Positions 1 to 9,081 are shown, counted from the first letter of the stretch. The stretch is DNA of 64,000 nt from Melastoma dodecandrum (GCA_029817715.1 JARUPY010000385.1:1178001-1242000); one strand, 5' to 3'. The notes: generated by a model not told the origin, from the letters alone. Program-made: numbers and translations.

Positions 1-518
1 AGCTTGTTGACGGTCTCCAGCGCCTTCTTGCCGTCGCCCGCGCCGGCATACGACCAGGCGGTGAGCAGCGTGGCGGTGAGATCGGTCGCCGCACCGCGGC
101 CGCTGCGCGAAAAATTCTGGCGGGCGGCGGCCCATTGGCCGGCCTTGATCTGGCGCACCCCGAGGGAGAGGTTGGCGAGCCCGTTGGTGGGATCGCGGGC
201 GATCAGCTTCTCGGCGGTGCGGAACGCGTCCGGCAGGGCGCCGTCGGCCAGAAGCGAGATGAAGGCGCGCTCGACGAGTTCCGCATTGCGCGGGTCGGCC
301 TTCACGGCCTCGCGGTAGTAGGTGGCAGCCGCCGCCGTGTCCCGGGCTGCACCCGCGATGTAGGCGGAGAGGAAGTTGCCCTCCAGCGAGTCCGCGGGCT
401 CGTAATCGAGCACCGGGGTCGATTCCTTCGGCTGCGCGGCGAGCACGGCCTGCGGCAGGCCGGCGGCGAGCAGAAGGGCGAGCGCCGAGACGCTCCGGCG
501 GGCGCGGGATGTCATCAT
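1..518 (-). CDS. Tetratricopeptide-repeat protein, secreted (N-terminal part)
   Basis: The minus strand is open from an ATG at 518 (a second in-frame ATG follows at 515) to the window edge, so only about 172 N-terminal residues are visible. An Ala/Leu-rich export signal (residues about 8-27, ending near AVLAAQP) is followed by helical TPR-like pairs with alternating small and aromatic residues. Examples are the ATYYREAVKADP and ARDPTNGLANLSLG segments, typical of TPR proteins that scaffold periplasmic or envelope complexes. It is transcribed away from ETF-QO, with an R2 repeat between them. Its exact partner is unknown. A TPR protein is well supported by the repeat pattern, but the family name is not, because the C-terminus lies outside the window. 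Confidence 0.75.
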   Translation of the reverse strand, partial: MMTSRARRSVSALALLLAAGLPQAVLAAQPKESTPVLDYEPADSLEGNFLSAYIAGAARDTAAAATYYREAVKADPRNAELVERAFISLLADGALPDAFRTAEKLIARDPTNGLANLSLGVRQIKAGQWAAARQNFSRSGRGAATDLTATLLTAWSYAGAGDGKKALETVNK

Positions 519-675
519 GAACCGATCGCGGCTCCTGGGCGCCGGGCCGCCAAGGGGCCGGGCGCGAAACGGGCGGGTTATCCCCGAAAAATCGCTGGGG
601 ACACTGAACCCATCCCGCCAGCCCCGCAAGGCGAAAGGATGGCGCGGGCCGGCCGAGCGCGTCGTCTGCCTTCCC

Positions 676-763
676 GTCATCGCGAGCGCAGCGAAGCGAC
701 CCAGGGCAGCGTCACCGCGACAAGCGTGGCGCCGCTGGATTGCTTCGCTGCGCTCGCAAAGAC
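676..763. repeat. Dispersed inverted repeat, family R2, copy 1
   Basis: The arms GTCATCGCGAGCGCAGCGAAG (left) and GCTTCGCTGCGCTCGCAAAGAC (right) are near-perfect inverse complements around a variable centre of about 45 bp. Further copies occur at 4847-4935 and 7071-7159 in the same orientation, and at 31221-31312 in the opposite orientation. All lie between genes. No ORF of its own is associated with it. It may act as a transcript-end hairpin or be a non-autonomous palindromic element. Confidence 0.8.
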
Positions 764-795
764 AGATGCTCCGGCTCCTCGGCCGAGGGCGATCC

Positions 796-2469
796 TCACA
801 TGTTCGGGTAGTTCGGCCCGCCCGGCCCCTCCGGCGTCACCCAATCGATGTTCTGGTTCGGATCCTTGATATCGCACGTCTTGCAGTGGACGCAGTTCTG
901 CGCGTTGATCTGGTAGCGCACGCCGTCCGAGGCCGCCGCGTCCTCCACCCACTCGTAGACGCCCGCCGGGCAGTAGCGGCCCGAGGGACCGCCGTAGACG
1001 TCGTGCTCGGAGCGCTTCTGCAGCTCCATGTCCCGGACCTTCAGGTGGGGCGGCTGGTCCTCCTCGTGGTTGGTGTTCGACAGGTAGACCGAGGAGAGCC
1101 GGTCGAAGGTCAGCTTGCCGTCGGGCTTCGGGTAGACGATCGGCGTCACCTCCGAGAGCGGCTTGAGGCAGGCATGGTCCGGCTTGCCGTGCGCGAGCGT
1201 GCCGAACGGCGAGGCGCCGAGGATCGAGGTCGCCCACATGTCGATCCCGCCGAGGCCGACGCCGACCAGCGTGCCGTACTTGGACCAGAGCGGCTTGACG
1301 TTGCGCACCGCCTTCAGGTCCTGCCCGATCGGGCTGTCGCGCCAGCCGGCCTCGTAGGCGGTGAGCTCGTCGCCGGCGCGGCCCGCCTTCAGGGCGTCCG
1401 CGATGGCGTCGGCCGCCTGCATGCCGGACAGGATCGCGTTATGCGAGCCCTTGATCCGCGGCACGTTCACGAAGCCCGCCGAGCAGCCAACCAGGCAGCC
1501 GCCCGGGAAGACCAGCTTCGGCACCGATTGCCAGCCGCCCTCCATGATGGCCCGCGCGCCGTAGCCGATGCGCTTGGCGCCCTCGAAGGTCTCGGCGATC
1601 ATCGGGTGGGTCTTGAACCGCTGGAACTCCTCGAACGGCGACAGGGTCGGGTTCTCGTAGTTCAGGTGCGTGACGAAGCCGACCGAGAGCAGGTGGTCGT
1701 CGAAATGGTAGAGCCAGGAGCCGCCGCCGGCCTTGTTGGGCAGCGGCCAGCCCATCGTGTGCTGCACGAGGCCGGGCTCGAACTTGCCGGGGGCGAGCTG
1801 CCAGAGTTCCTTCACGCCGAGCCCGTACTTGAAGTGGTCGCTGTGCCGGTTGAGTTCGAACCGCTGGATGAGCCCCTTGGTGAGGTTGCCCCGGGCGCCC
1901 TCGCCGAACACCGTGTACTTGCCGCGCAGTTCCATGCCGCGGGTGTAGTCGTCGCGGGGCTCCCCCGACTTGCCGATGCCGAGATCGCCCGTGGCGATGC
2001 CCGCCACGGCGCCGTTCTCGTCGAACAGCACCTCGGAGGCCGGGAAGCCCGGATAGATCTCGACCCCGAGCGCCTCGGCCTGGGCGCCCAGGTACTTGCA
2101 GGTGTTCGACAGCGAGCCGACGAAATTGCCGTGGTTCGACATGAGCTTGGGGAAGAACACGTTCGGCAGGGTGATGCCGCTGTTCTTGGTGAGCATCATG
2201 AACTCGTCGCGCTGGACCTCGGTCTTGAGCGGACGCTCCGGATCCTGGCGCCACTCGGGCAGCAGCCGGTCGAGGCCGATCGGGTCGATCACCGCCCCCG
2301 ACAGGATGTGGGCGCCGACCTCCGAGCCCTTCTCGACGACGACGACCGAGATCTCCTCGCCGATCTCGGCGGCGCGCTGCTTCAGACGGATCGCGGTGGC
2401 GAGGCCAGCCGGCCCGGCGCCCACCACGACCACGTCGAAATCCATGCTCTCGCGTTCGGGCAGCGCCAT
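796..2469 (-). CDS. Electron transfer flavoprotein-ubiquinone oxidoreductase
   Basis: This 557-residue flavoprotein passes electrons from reduced ETF (acyl-CoA, dimethylglycine and amino-acid dehydrogenases) to membrane ubiquinone. An N-terminal FAD-binding motif VVVVGAGPAG lies at residues 13-22. The C-terminus carries the ferredoxin-like 4Fe-4S ligands: Cys500, then a CxxCxxC set at 526, 529 and 532 followed by DIKDP. Length and architecture match ETF-QO throughout. The start is supported by an AAGGAGA ribosome site 8-9 bases upstream. It is monocistronic, with an R2 repeat at its 3' side and an R1 repeat upstream. No etfAB genes are in view, so the partner is encoded elsewhere. The assignment is secure. 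Confidence 0.96.
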   Translation of the reverse strand: MALPERESMDFDVVVVGAGPAGLATAIRLKQRAAEIGEEISVVVVEKGSEVGAHILSGAVIDPIGLDRLLPEWRQDPERPLKTEVQRDEFMMLTKNSGITLPNVFFPKLMSNHGNFVGSLSNTCKYLGAQAEALGVEIYPGFPASEVLFDENGAVAGIATGDLGIGKSGEPRDDYTRGMELRGKYTVFGEGARGNLTKGLIQRFELNRHSDHFKYGLGVKELWQLAPGKFEPGLVQHTMGWPLPNKAGGGSWLYHFDDHLLSVGFVTHLNYENPTLSPFEEFQRFKTHPMIAETFEGAKRIGYGARAIMEGGWQSVPKLVFPGGCLVGCSAGFVNVPRIKGSHNAILSGMQAADAIADALKAGRAGDELTAYEAGWRDSPIGQDLKAVRNVKPLWSKYGTLVGVGLGGIDMWATSILGASPFGTLAHGKPDHACLKPLSEVTPIVYPKPDGKLTFDRLSSVYLSNTNHEEDQPPHLKVRDMELQKRSEHDVYGGPSGRYCPAGVYEWVEDAAASDGVRYQINAQNCVHCKTCDIKDPNQNIDWVTPEGPGGPNYPNM

Positions 2470-2642
2470 CCTCGCCTCTCCTTGTTCTTGTTCGCGGAGT
2501 CGCCGCGGCGACCCTCATGCTGCCGTCTCAAGCGATTCCAAGCTAGAAAGGCAAGTTGCCGACGCTCAAGCTGACGGCAAAGTTCCCTTTGCCGCAGGGG
2601 GCGTTTTACGCGACGGGGCGTTCGGATGATCCAACCCACGCC

Positions 2643-2755
2643 CTCATCCTGAGGTGCCGGAGCGCAGCGGAGGCCTCGAAGGAGGGCTCCAGGGATCGCT
2701 GCGCCTTCTGGAGGGCTCCTTCGAGGCCCGCTGGCGCGGGCACCTCAGGATGAGG
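2643..2755. repeat. Dispersed long inverted repeat, family R1, copy 1
   Basis: This palindromic element of about 113 bp starts TCATCCTGAGGTGCCGGAGC and ends GGCACCTCAGGATGA in inverse form. An inner pair of arms (CCTCGAAGGAGG and CCTCCTTCGAGG types) lies nearer the centre. It occupies most of the roughly 400 bp gap between ETF-QO and the glycosylase gene. Copies 2 and 3, in the same orientation, are at 20627-20739 and 34384-34500. No coding capacity is evident. The rest of the gap (2470-2642 and 2756-2870) holds only promoter-sized sequence, and one TTGTCCACA match to a DnaA box (one mismatch) at 2845-2853. Confidence 0.85.
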
Positions 2756-2870
2756 TCGCGGGCGGGACGATCACGGTATCCCGGACCGGGCAGACCGCGC
2801 TGTTCGGTCACGCAAGTCCTTGCCACCGGACGCAATTCCGCGCGTTGTCCACAGGCCCCGGCGATCCCAC

Positions 2871-3761
2871 ATGTTGACTCCCATGCCGAGCCCGACCGAC
2901 GCGCAAGCCGATCTGATCGCCTATCTCGACTTCCACGTGGAGGCCGGCGCCGACGCGGCGCTCGACGAGCGGCCGCACGACCGCTTCAACGAGGCCGATA
3001 CGCCGGCGCCCACCCTGCGCGCGCCGCGCCGGCCGGCGCCCCGGGCGGTCGAGCAGCCGGTCAGCCTCGTGGCCAACACGCTCGTGCCGCCCCCCGGCTC
3101 GGCCCCGCCCGCCGCCGCGCCGCGGACCTTCGGCCGGGCCGCCAGCGCCCAGCCCGACGAGGCGGCCTCTGACGCCCGCGCCCGGGCTCGGCAGGCGAAA
3201 AGCCTCGACGAGCTGGAGCGGATCCTCGCGGATTTCGACGCCTGCCCGCTGCGCTTCACGGCGAAAAACCTCGTCTTCGCCGACGGCAATCCGGACGCGC
3301 GGGTGATGTTTCTCGGCGAGGCGCCGGGCGCCGACGAGGACCGGATCGGCAAGCCGTTCATGGGCCGCTCCGGCCAGCTCCTCGACAAGATGATGAAGGC
3401 GATCGGGCTCGACCGGACCAGCGCCTATATCGGCAACATCGTGCCCTGGCGGCCGCCGGGCAACCGCAACCCGACCCCCCAGGAGGTGGCGGTGTGCCGG
3501 CCCTTCGTGGAGCGGCAGATCGAGCTGGTCGATCCCGACCTTATCGTCTGCCTCGGCGCCCCCGCGACCCAGACGCTGACCGGCACCAAGGACGGCATCC
3601 TGCGCACCCGCGGGCGCCTGTTCCCGTACAAGCTGCCGAACCGCGAGGTGAAGCTGCTCGCCACGCTCCACCCGGCCTTCCTGCTGCGGCAGCCGGTGCA
3701 GAAGCGCCTGGCTTGGCGGGACTTCCGGTCCCTGCGCGCCCTCCTCGACGGGAAAGCTTGA
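2871..3761 (+). CDS. Uracil-DNA glycosylase, family 4-like
   Basis: This enzyme excises uracil from DNA (base-excision repair). With the start at 2871 it has 296 residues. The first ~110 are a Pro/Ala-rich, probably disordered alphaproteobacterial extension, and the catalytic domain follows. Motif A (GEAPGADED, residues 149-157, then GKPFMGRSGQ) and motif B (HPAFLLRQ, 267-274) are both present. Family 4 enzymes bind a 4Fe-4S cluster. Here the N-terminal pair shows only Cys125 (FDACPL, with Phe where the other Cys usually sits), and Cys209 (AVCRPF) and Cys227 are visible further on. ATGs at 2871 and 2883 are both plausible and neither has a convincing ribosome site. The gene stands alone between ETF-QO and the peptidase. 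Confidence 0.9.
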   Translation: MLTPMPSPTDAQADLIAYLDFHVEAGADAALDERPHDRFNEADTPAPTLRAPRRPAPRAVEQPVSLVANTLVPPPGSAPPAAAPRTFGRAASAQPDEAASDARARARQAKSLDELERILADFDACPLRFTAKNLVFADGNPDARVMFLGEAPGADEDRIGKPFMGRSGQLLDKMMKAIGLDRTSAYIGNIVPWRPPGNRNPTPQEVAVCRPFVERQIELVDPDLIVCLGAPATQTLTGTKDGILRTRGRLFPYKLPNREVKLLATLHPAFLLRQPVQKRLAWRDFRSLRALLDGKA

Positions 3762-3903
3762 CCGCGGAAGCGGAACCGGCTCTCCCCTCCCGCCATTAGA
3801 GCTTCGTTCCCGCCGGCGGTTCGCCGCCGTCCGGACAGGACGACGCACGACACCTTGCGTCCCGCCCGCGGCGGCCGGCGCAGCATCGATGGCGGGACCC
3901 ACC

Positions 3904-4815
3904 ATGCGCTGGGAAGATCTACGCAGCTCCGACAATGTCGAGGATCGCCGGGGCGAAGGCGGCGGCGGTGGCGGCATGGGCTTTCCCGGCGGTGGTGCCG
4001 GCGGGCTCGGCATCGGCACCATCGTGGTGCTGCTGATCGTCAGCTACTTCACGGGCATCAACCCGGCGATCCTGATCGGCGGCGCGCAGCAGATCGGCGG
4101 CGGCCGCAGCCAGCAGGAGCAGCCCGCCGATCCGCAGACCCAGGCCAAGCGCCGCCAGGCGCCCACCGACGAGAGCGGCCGGTTCGCCTCGAAGATCCTG
4201 GGCAACACCGAGGACGTGTGGAGCCAGATCCTGCCGCAGCAGACCGGCAAGCAGTACACGCCGACGACCCTGGTTCTCTACACCGGCGGCACCCGCTCGG
4301 GCTGCGGCTCGGCCCAGGCCGCGATGGGGCCGTTCTACTGCCCGCTCGACAAGAAGGTCTACCTGGACACGGGCTTCTTCAAGGAGATGGCCTCGAAGTT
4401 CGGCGTGAAGGGTGATTTCGCCTACGCCTACGTGATCGCCCACGAGGTCGGCCACCACGTCCAGGACGTGCTCGGCATCCTCGGCAAGGTCCAGGCGCGC
4501 CAGCAGCAGGCGTCGAGCAAGACCGAGGCGAACGCCCTCTCGGTGCGCATCGAGCTGATGGCCGATTGCCTTGCCGGCGTCTGGGCCAAGAACTCCAACG
4601 ACAAGTACGCCGAGCTCGACCAGGGCGACATCGACGAGGCCCTGAACGCCGCCGCCCAGATCGGCGACGACGCCCTGCAGCGGCGCTCGCAGGGCTACGT
4701 GGTGCCGGATTCCTTCACCCACGGCTCCTCGGCCCAGCGCCAGCGCTGGTTCACGGCCGGCTACAAGAGCGGCCAGACCAAGGCGTGCGACACGTTCCGG
4801 ACGGCCGGGAACTGA
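3904..4815 (+). CDS. YpfJ-type neutral zinc metallopeptidase
   Basis: This 303-residue protein belongs to the YpfJ / putative neutral zinc metallopeptidase family, whose members begin MRWEDLR-SDNVEDRRG. That is why the ATG at 3904 is preferred over the one at 3889. A Gly-rich stretch (residues 18-36) leads into one transmembrane segment (about 37-60). The remainder would lie outside the cytoplasm if the usual topology holds. The zinc site HEVGHH is at 180-185, with a downstream SVRIELMADCLAGVW segment that supplies the third ligand in this family. The substrate is unknown for the whole family. It is a single gene, followed by an R2 repeat that may be its transcript end. Confidence 0.9.
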   Translation: MRWEDLRSSDNVEDRRGEGGGGGGMGFPGGGAGGLGIGTIVVLLIVSYFTGINPAILIGGAQQIGGGRSQQEQPADPQTQAKRRQAPTDESGRFASKILGNTEDVWSQILPQQTGKQYTPTTLVLYTGGTRSGCGSAQAAMGPFYCPLDKKVYLDTGFFKEMASKFGVKGDFAYAYVIAHEVGHHVQDVLGILGKVQARQQQASSKTEANALSVRIELMADCLAGVWAKNSNDKYAELDQGDIDEALNAAAQIGDDALQRRSQGYVVPDSFTHGSSAQRQRWFTAGYKSGQTKACDTFRTAGN

Positions 4816-4846
4816 GATTGGATCTCGGCCTTCGGGAGCCGGCCAC

Positions 4847-4935
4847 GTCATCGCGAGCGCAGCGACGCGACCCAGGGCAGCGCGACCACTCGGATGGGGG
4901 TGCCGACGGGATTGCTTCGCTGCGCGCGCAAAGAC
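4847..4935. repeat. Dispersed inverted repeat, family R2, copy 2
   Basis: It has the same arms as the copy at 676-763, with a different centre. It lies in the convergent gap between the zinc peptidase and the small minus-strand gene, where it could form a bidirectional hairpin terminator. Confidence 0.8.
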
Positions 4936-4946
4936 GGCGTACCGCC

Positions 4947-5207
4947 TCACCCCCGGCTCAGCCGCCGCGCGTTGGCCTGGACCTTCCGCCGGTAGCTGCG
5001 GATCACCTTGCCGTTCGAGGCGCCCGAGGCGAGCATCAGGGCTGTCTCCCCGGCGGCCATGATCTTCTCGGTCACCATCAGCTGCGCCTCGGCCTGGGCC
5101 GCGGGTCCACCGAGGGCGAACATCGCGAGGCGCTGCGCGATCACGCCCTGTGCCTCCAGCCCCAGCATGGCCATGTCCAGGCCTGTCTTCCACCAACCGA
5201 ACAGCAT
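4947..5207 (-). CDS. Small conserved helical protein, phasin-like in composition
   Basis: This 86-residue protein starts MLFGWWKTGLD and is rich in Ala, Met, Leu and Gln, with two amphipathic helices and a basic tail (SYRRKVQANARRLSRG). Longer minus-strand starts exist, but the ATG at 5207 has a GAGGA ribosome site at the right distance. The pattern (an N-terminal WWK, then VIAQR, then AEAQxMVTEK) is one I associate with small proteins common in Alphaproteobacteria that resemble phasins (granule-associated proteins). I cannot confirm that function from sequence alone. It has no signal peptide or clear membrane span and no operon partner. It faces the zinc peptidase gene convergently across an R2 repeat. 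Confidence 0.75.
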   Translation of the reverse strand: MLFGWWKTGLDMAMLGLEAQGVIAQRLAMFALGGPAAQAEAQLMVTEKIMAAGETALMLASGASNGKVIRSYRRKVQANARRLSRG

Positions 5208-5436
5208 CGCGTTCCTCGAAGTGACCGCAACGGCCAAGCCAAGCACCATACGCCGGACTGGCCGCAGGCGCGGCAGGGAAACGACGTAGCTCGCCAAATC
5301 GGGCCGAAAAGCCGCAGGATGCGCGAATGACGGCCACGGTTGCGTGCACTGCAGGGCCGCCCGTGGCCCACCCCGTCTTTGCGCCGTCTCGATCCATGCC
5401 GTAAGCGCCCCGCAGATTCCCCGATACGGCCGCCCC

Positions 5437-7059
5437 ATGATACGCCTGGACAAGATCACCAAGCAGAACGGGCGGCAGCTCGTCTTCATCGAGGCCTCGG
5501 CCGCCCTGCAGCGGGGCGAGAAGGTCGGTCTGGTCGGCCCGAACGGGGCCGGCAAGACCACCCTGTTCCGGATGATCATCGGCCAGGAGCAGCCCGACGA
5601 GGGGCAGGTCTCGGCCGACCGGGGCATCACGATCGGCTATTTCAGCCAGGATGTCGGCGAGATGTCCGGCCGCAGCGTCGTGACCGAGGTGATGGACGGG
5701 GCGGGCCCGGTGAGCGCGGTGGCGGCCGAACTCGCCGAGCTCGGCGCGGCGCTCGCCGACCCGGACCGGGCCGACGAGATGGACGCCCTGGTGGAGCGCT
5801 ACGGCGAGGTCCAGGCCCGGTTCGAGGAGCTCGACGGCTACGCCCTGGAGGGCCGGGCCCGCGAGGTGCTCGACGGCCTGAGCTTCAGCCAGGCGATGAT
5901 GGACGGCGATGTCGGCGCCCTGTCGGGGGGCTGGAAGATGCGCGTGGCGCTCGCCCGCATCCTGCTGATGCGCCCGGACGTGATGCTCCTCGACGAGCCG
6001 TCCAACCACCTCGACCTGGAGAGCCTGATCTGGCTCGAATCGTTCCTGAAGGCCTATGACGGCGCCCTGCTGATGACCTCGCACGACCGCGAGTTCATGA
6101 ACCGCATCGTCACCAAGGTGATCGAGATCGACGGCGGCGCGCTCACCACCTTCTCGGGCGATTACGCCTTCTACGAGGGCCAGCGGAAGCTCAACGAGGC
6201 GCAGCAGCAGGCGCAGTTCGAGCGCCAGCAGGCGATGCTGGCCAAGGAGATCGCCTTCATCGAGCGGTTCAAGGCCCGGGCCTCCCACGCCGCCCAGGTG
6301 CAGAGCCGGGTGAAGAAGCTCGACAAGATCGAGCGGGTCGAGCCGCCCCGGCGGCGGCAATCCGTGGCCTTCGAGTTCCAGCCGGCGCCGCGCTCGGGCG
6401 ACGACGTCGTGATGCTCAAGGGCGTCCACAAGCGCTACGGCAGCCGCACGATCTACGAGGGGCTCGATTTCTCGGTGCGGCGCCGGGAGCGGTGGTGCGT
6501 GATGGGCATCAACGGCGCCGGCAAGTCGACGCTGCTCAAGCTCGTCACCGGCACCACGGAGCCGGATGACGGCGCGGTCACGATCGGCGGCAGCGTCAAG
6601 CTCGGCTACTTCGCCCAGCACGCCATGGACCTGCTCGACGGCGACCGCACCGTGTTCGAGACCCTGGAGGATGCGTTCCCGCAGGCCGGCCAGGGGTCGC
6701 TGCGGGCGCTCGCCGGTTGCTTCGGTTTCTCGGGCGACGATGTCGAGAAGCGCTGCCGGGTGCTGTCCGGTGGCGAGAAGGCCCGGCTGGTCATGGCGCT
6801 GATGCTCTACGATCCGCCGAATTTCCTGGTGCTCGACGAGCCGACCAACCACCTCGACATGGGCACCAAGGAGATGCTGATCGCGGCGCTCGCCAATTAC
6901 GAGGGCACGATGCTGTTCGTCTCGCACGACCGGCACTTTCTGGCCGCGCTCTCCAACCGGGTGCTCGAAGTCACTCCGGATGGCATCCACCAGTATGGCG
7001 GCGGCTACACGGAGTATGTCGCCCGCACCGGCCAGGAGGCGCCGGGCCTGCGGAGCTGA
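5437..7059 (+). CDS. ABC-F family ATPase (ribosome-associated type)
   Basis: This 540-residue soluble protein has two ATP-binding cassettes and no membrane domain, the hallmark of ABC-F translation factors. The first Walker A is GPNGAGKTT and the second GINGAGKST. The signature sequences are LSGGWKMRVALARI and LSGGEKARLVMAL, and the Walker B regions are LDEPSNHLDLES and LDEPTNHLDMGT. The linker between the cassettes (about residues 240-300) is charged and Gln/Arg-rich, as expected for the element that reaches the peptidyl-transferase region in ABC-F proteins. The start at 5437 gives MIRLDKITK directly before the first beta strand. Whether it matches Uup, YheS or another subgroup cannot be settled here. 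It is a single gene followed by an R2 repeat. Confidence 0.92.
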   Translation: MIRLDKITKQNGRQLVFIEASAALQRGEKVGLVGPNGAGKTTLFRMIIGQEQPDEGQVSADRGITIGYFSQDVGEMSGRSVVTEVMDGAGPVSAVAAELAELGAALADPDRADEMDALVERYGEVQARFEELDGYALEGRAREVLDGLSFSQAMMDGDVGALSGGWKMRVALARILLMRPDVMLLDEPSNHLDLESLIWLESFLKAYDGALLMTSHDREFMNRIVTKVIEIDGGALTTFSGDYAFYEGQRKLNEAQQQAQFERQQAMLAKEIAFIERFKARASHAAQVQSRVKKLDKIERVEPPRRRQSVAFEFQPAPRSGDDVVMLKGVHKRYGSRTIYEGLDFSVRRRERWCVMGINGAGKSTLLKLVTGTTEPDDGAVTIGGSVKLGYFAQHAMDLLDGDRTVFETLEDAFPQAGQGSLRALAGCFGFSGDDVEKRCRVLSGGEKARLVMALMLYDPPNFLVLDEPTNHLDMGTKEMLIAALANYEGTMLFVSHDRHFLAALSNRVLEVTPDGIHQYGGGYTEYVARTGQEAPGLRS

Positions 7060-7070
7060 CGGGCCACGCC

Positions 7071-7159
7071 GTCATCGCGAGCGCAGCGAAGCGACCCCGG
7101 GTCGCGCGACCTCGGTCGGCGTGGTGCCGGCTGGCTTGCTTCGCTCCGTTCGCGAAGAC
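7071..7159. repeat. Dispersed inverted repeat, family R2, copy 3
   Basis: The left arm is intact (GTCATCGCGAGCGCAGCG). The right arm is slightly diverged (CTTCGCTCCGTTCGCGAAGAC). It begins 12 bases after the ABC-F stop codon, consistent with a role at the transcript end. Confidence 0.75.
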
Positions 7160-7257
7160 GGCAGCGGCTTTCGGCCGGAAGCCCTGCGAACGGCGCGCCG
7201 CTATCCCGCTGGTGGCCCCCGCGCTAGGGTGAGCGGAACCGGCTCGGATGAGACGCC

Positions 7258-7740
7258 GTGCGACGCCTGCTCAAATTCCTCCACACGATGGGCTCGGCTG
7301 GGCTGCTCGGGGCTCTGGCGTCCCTGGTAATCCTCGTGAGCCTCGCGCCGGCGCCCGCGGCCCTAGCTGGGTATGCGGCGATGCGCGGCGCGATGGGGGC
7401 TGTCGCCACCTGGGTGTTCCTGCCATCGCTCGCCGTGACGCTGATGTCGGGCCTGATCGCGATGGCGATCAACCGGGCCTACATCAACGCCGGCTGGGCC
7501 TGGATCAAGCTCGCCACCGGCGTCCTGATGTTCGAGGGCGGGCTCGTCTACGTGCAGGGGCCGATGCAACGGGAGGCCGAGCAAAGCGCCCAGGCGCTCG
7601 CGGGGTCCCTCGATCCTGCCGCGCTGGCGACAGCGCTGCAGGGCGAGCGCGGGACGCTGTGGGTCCTGTTCCTCATCTCCGCCGCCAATGTCGCCCTGGG
7701 GATCTGGCGGCCACGCGTGCTCCGGCTGCCCCAATCGTGA
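7258..7740 (+). CDS. Small integral membrane protein, DUF2269-like
   Basis: This 160-residue protein starts at GTG 7258 (MRRLLKFLHTMGSAGLLG). Four hydrophobic spans are visible, roughly residues 11-32, 45-70, 78-100 and 135-150, with a more polar loop (about 100-132, QREAEQSAQAL) before the last one. The HTMGSAGLLGA start and the WAWIKLATGVLMFEGG region recall the DUF2269 group of predicted membrane proteins, whose role is unknown. It is flanked by the R2 repeat upstream and convergent mnmE downstream, only 15 bases beyond its stop. Membrane protein: confident. Family: tentative. Confidence 0.75.
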   Translation: MRRLLKFLHTMGSAGLLGALASLVILVSLAPAPAALAGYAAMRGAMGAVATWVFLPSLAVTLMSGLIAMAINRAYINAGWAWIKLATGVLMFEGGLVYVQGPMQREAEQSAQALAGSLDPAALATALQGERGTLWVLFLISAANVALGIWRPRVLRLPQS

Positions 7741-7755
7741 GCGACGCCGCGCCGG

Positions 7756-9081
7756 CTACTTGCCAATACAGAAGCCGGCAAACAATCGATCCAGCACGTC
7801 CTCGACGCCGACATGACCCCCGACCTCGCCGAGCGCCCGCACGGCGAGGCGCAGATCTTCCGCCGCGAGTTCCGGCAAGCCGCCTGCGCCCGCGAGCAGG
7901 CGATCGAGATGGGTCACGCAGGCTTCGAGCGCCGCGCGGTGCCGCGCGCGAGTGATCAGCGCGTCGCCTTGGCCGAGACACCGCTCGGCCTCCGCCTGCA
8001 CGGCGTCGAGCAGGGCTTCGAGGCCAAGACCGGTCAGGCCCGAGATGCGCAGCACGCCGCCCTCGCGCGACGATAATGTGCCGGCTAACAGATCGGCTTT
8101 GGTGTGCACCGTGAGGGTTGGGCACGGAACCGATCCGAGGTCTGGCGGCGCCTCGCCGGGGGGCACCAGCACCACGACCAGATCGGCCGTATCGATCCGG
8201 GCCCGCGTCCGGAGAATGCCCGCGGCCTCCACCGGCTCGGCGGTCGCTCGCAGCCCCGCCGTATCCACGAGGAGGACCGGCAGCCCGCCGAGATCGAGCC
8301 GCACCTCGATCGCGTCGCGCGTCGTGCCGGGCGTGTCCGATACGATGGCCACCTCCCGCCGGCTCAGCGTGTTGAGCAGCGTCGACTTTCCGGCATTGGG
8401 CGACCCCGCCAGCACCACGGTGAACCCGTCGCGCAACCGCTCGCCCCGGCGCCCGTCGCGCAGGGCCGCGGCGATCTGATCGCGCAGCCGGGCCGCGCGG
8501 CCGACCAGGGCGGCGTCGAGCCCCGCATCGTCCACGTCGCCCTCGTCGGCGAAATCCAGGGCGGCCTCCGCGGCGGCAAGGCAATCGATCGCCTCCGCAC
8601 GCCAAGCGGCGACCTGTCGGCTGAGCGCGCCGTCGAGCTGACGCAGGGCCTGCCGGCGCTGGCCCTCGGTCTCGGCGTCGATCAGGTCGGCCACGGCCTC
8701 GGCCTCGGCGAGATCCATCCGGCCGTTGAGCACGGCCCGGCGGGTGAAGGCACCGGGACCGGCCGCGCGACATCCCGGCATCCGGGCCAGGGCCGTGAGC
8801 ACGCCCATCCGCACCGCCGGCCCGCCATGGAGGTGCAGTTCGGCCATATCCTCGCCGCTGTAAGTCGCCGGACCCGGGAACCATGCCACCAGGGCACGAT
8901 CGAGTTCGCGTCCGTCCGCCGGATCGCGGAGGGTTCTGAGCGCGAGACAACGGGCGGCGGGAGGTGGCCCGCTCAGGGCGACCAGAACCTCCCGGGCGGC
9001 CGGTCCGCTGATCCGGATCACCGCGACGGCGGCCCGGCCGAAGCCGCTGGCGGGTGCAAAGAGCGTTTCAGTCTCCGTCAT
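7756..9081 (-). CDS. mnmE: tRNA uridine-5-carboxymethylaminomethyl modification GTPase MnmE
   Basis: This 441-residue GTPase works with MnmG to build the cmnm5 group on the wobble uridine (U34) of several tRNAs. The N-terminal tetrahydrofolate-binding domain starts TLFAPASGFGRAAVAVIRISG. The G domain has G1 GSPNAGKS (226-233), G2/G3 SDTPGTTRD and DTAGLR. The protein ends in the diagnostic FCIGK, whose Cys is required for modification. It is transcribed opposite to mnmG, which lies 9.6 kb away, although the two are adjacent in many Alphaproteobacteria. A parS site sits 47 bases upstream of its start codon. The assignment is secure. Confidence 0.97.
   Translation of the reverse strand: MTETETLFAPASGFGRAAVAVIRISGPAAREVLVALSGPPPAARCLALRTLRDPADGRELDRALVAWFPGPATYSGEDMAELHLHGGPAVRMGVLTALARMPGCRAAGPGAFTRRAVLNGRMDLAEAEAVADLIDAETEGQRRQALRQLDGALSRQVAAWRAEAIDCLAAAEAALDFADEGDVDDAGLDAALVGRAARLRDQIAAALRDGRRGERLRDGFTVVLAGSPNAGKSTLLNTLSRREVAIVSDTPGTTRDAIEVRLDLGGLPVLLVDTAGLRATAEPVEAAGILRTRARIDTADLVVVLVPPGEAPPDLGSVPCPTLTVHTKADLLAGTLSSREGGVLRISGLTGLGLEALLDAVQAEAERCLGQGDALITRARHRAALEACVTHLDRLLAGAGGLPELAAEDLRLAVRALGEVGGHVGVEDVLDRLFAGFCIGK

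Noticed and set aside
2845..2853. DnaA box (TTGTCCACA)
   Set aside because: A single one-mismatch match in a 70 percent GC window is expected by chance and has no companions.
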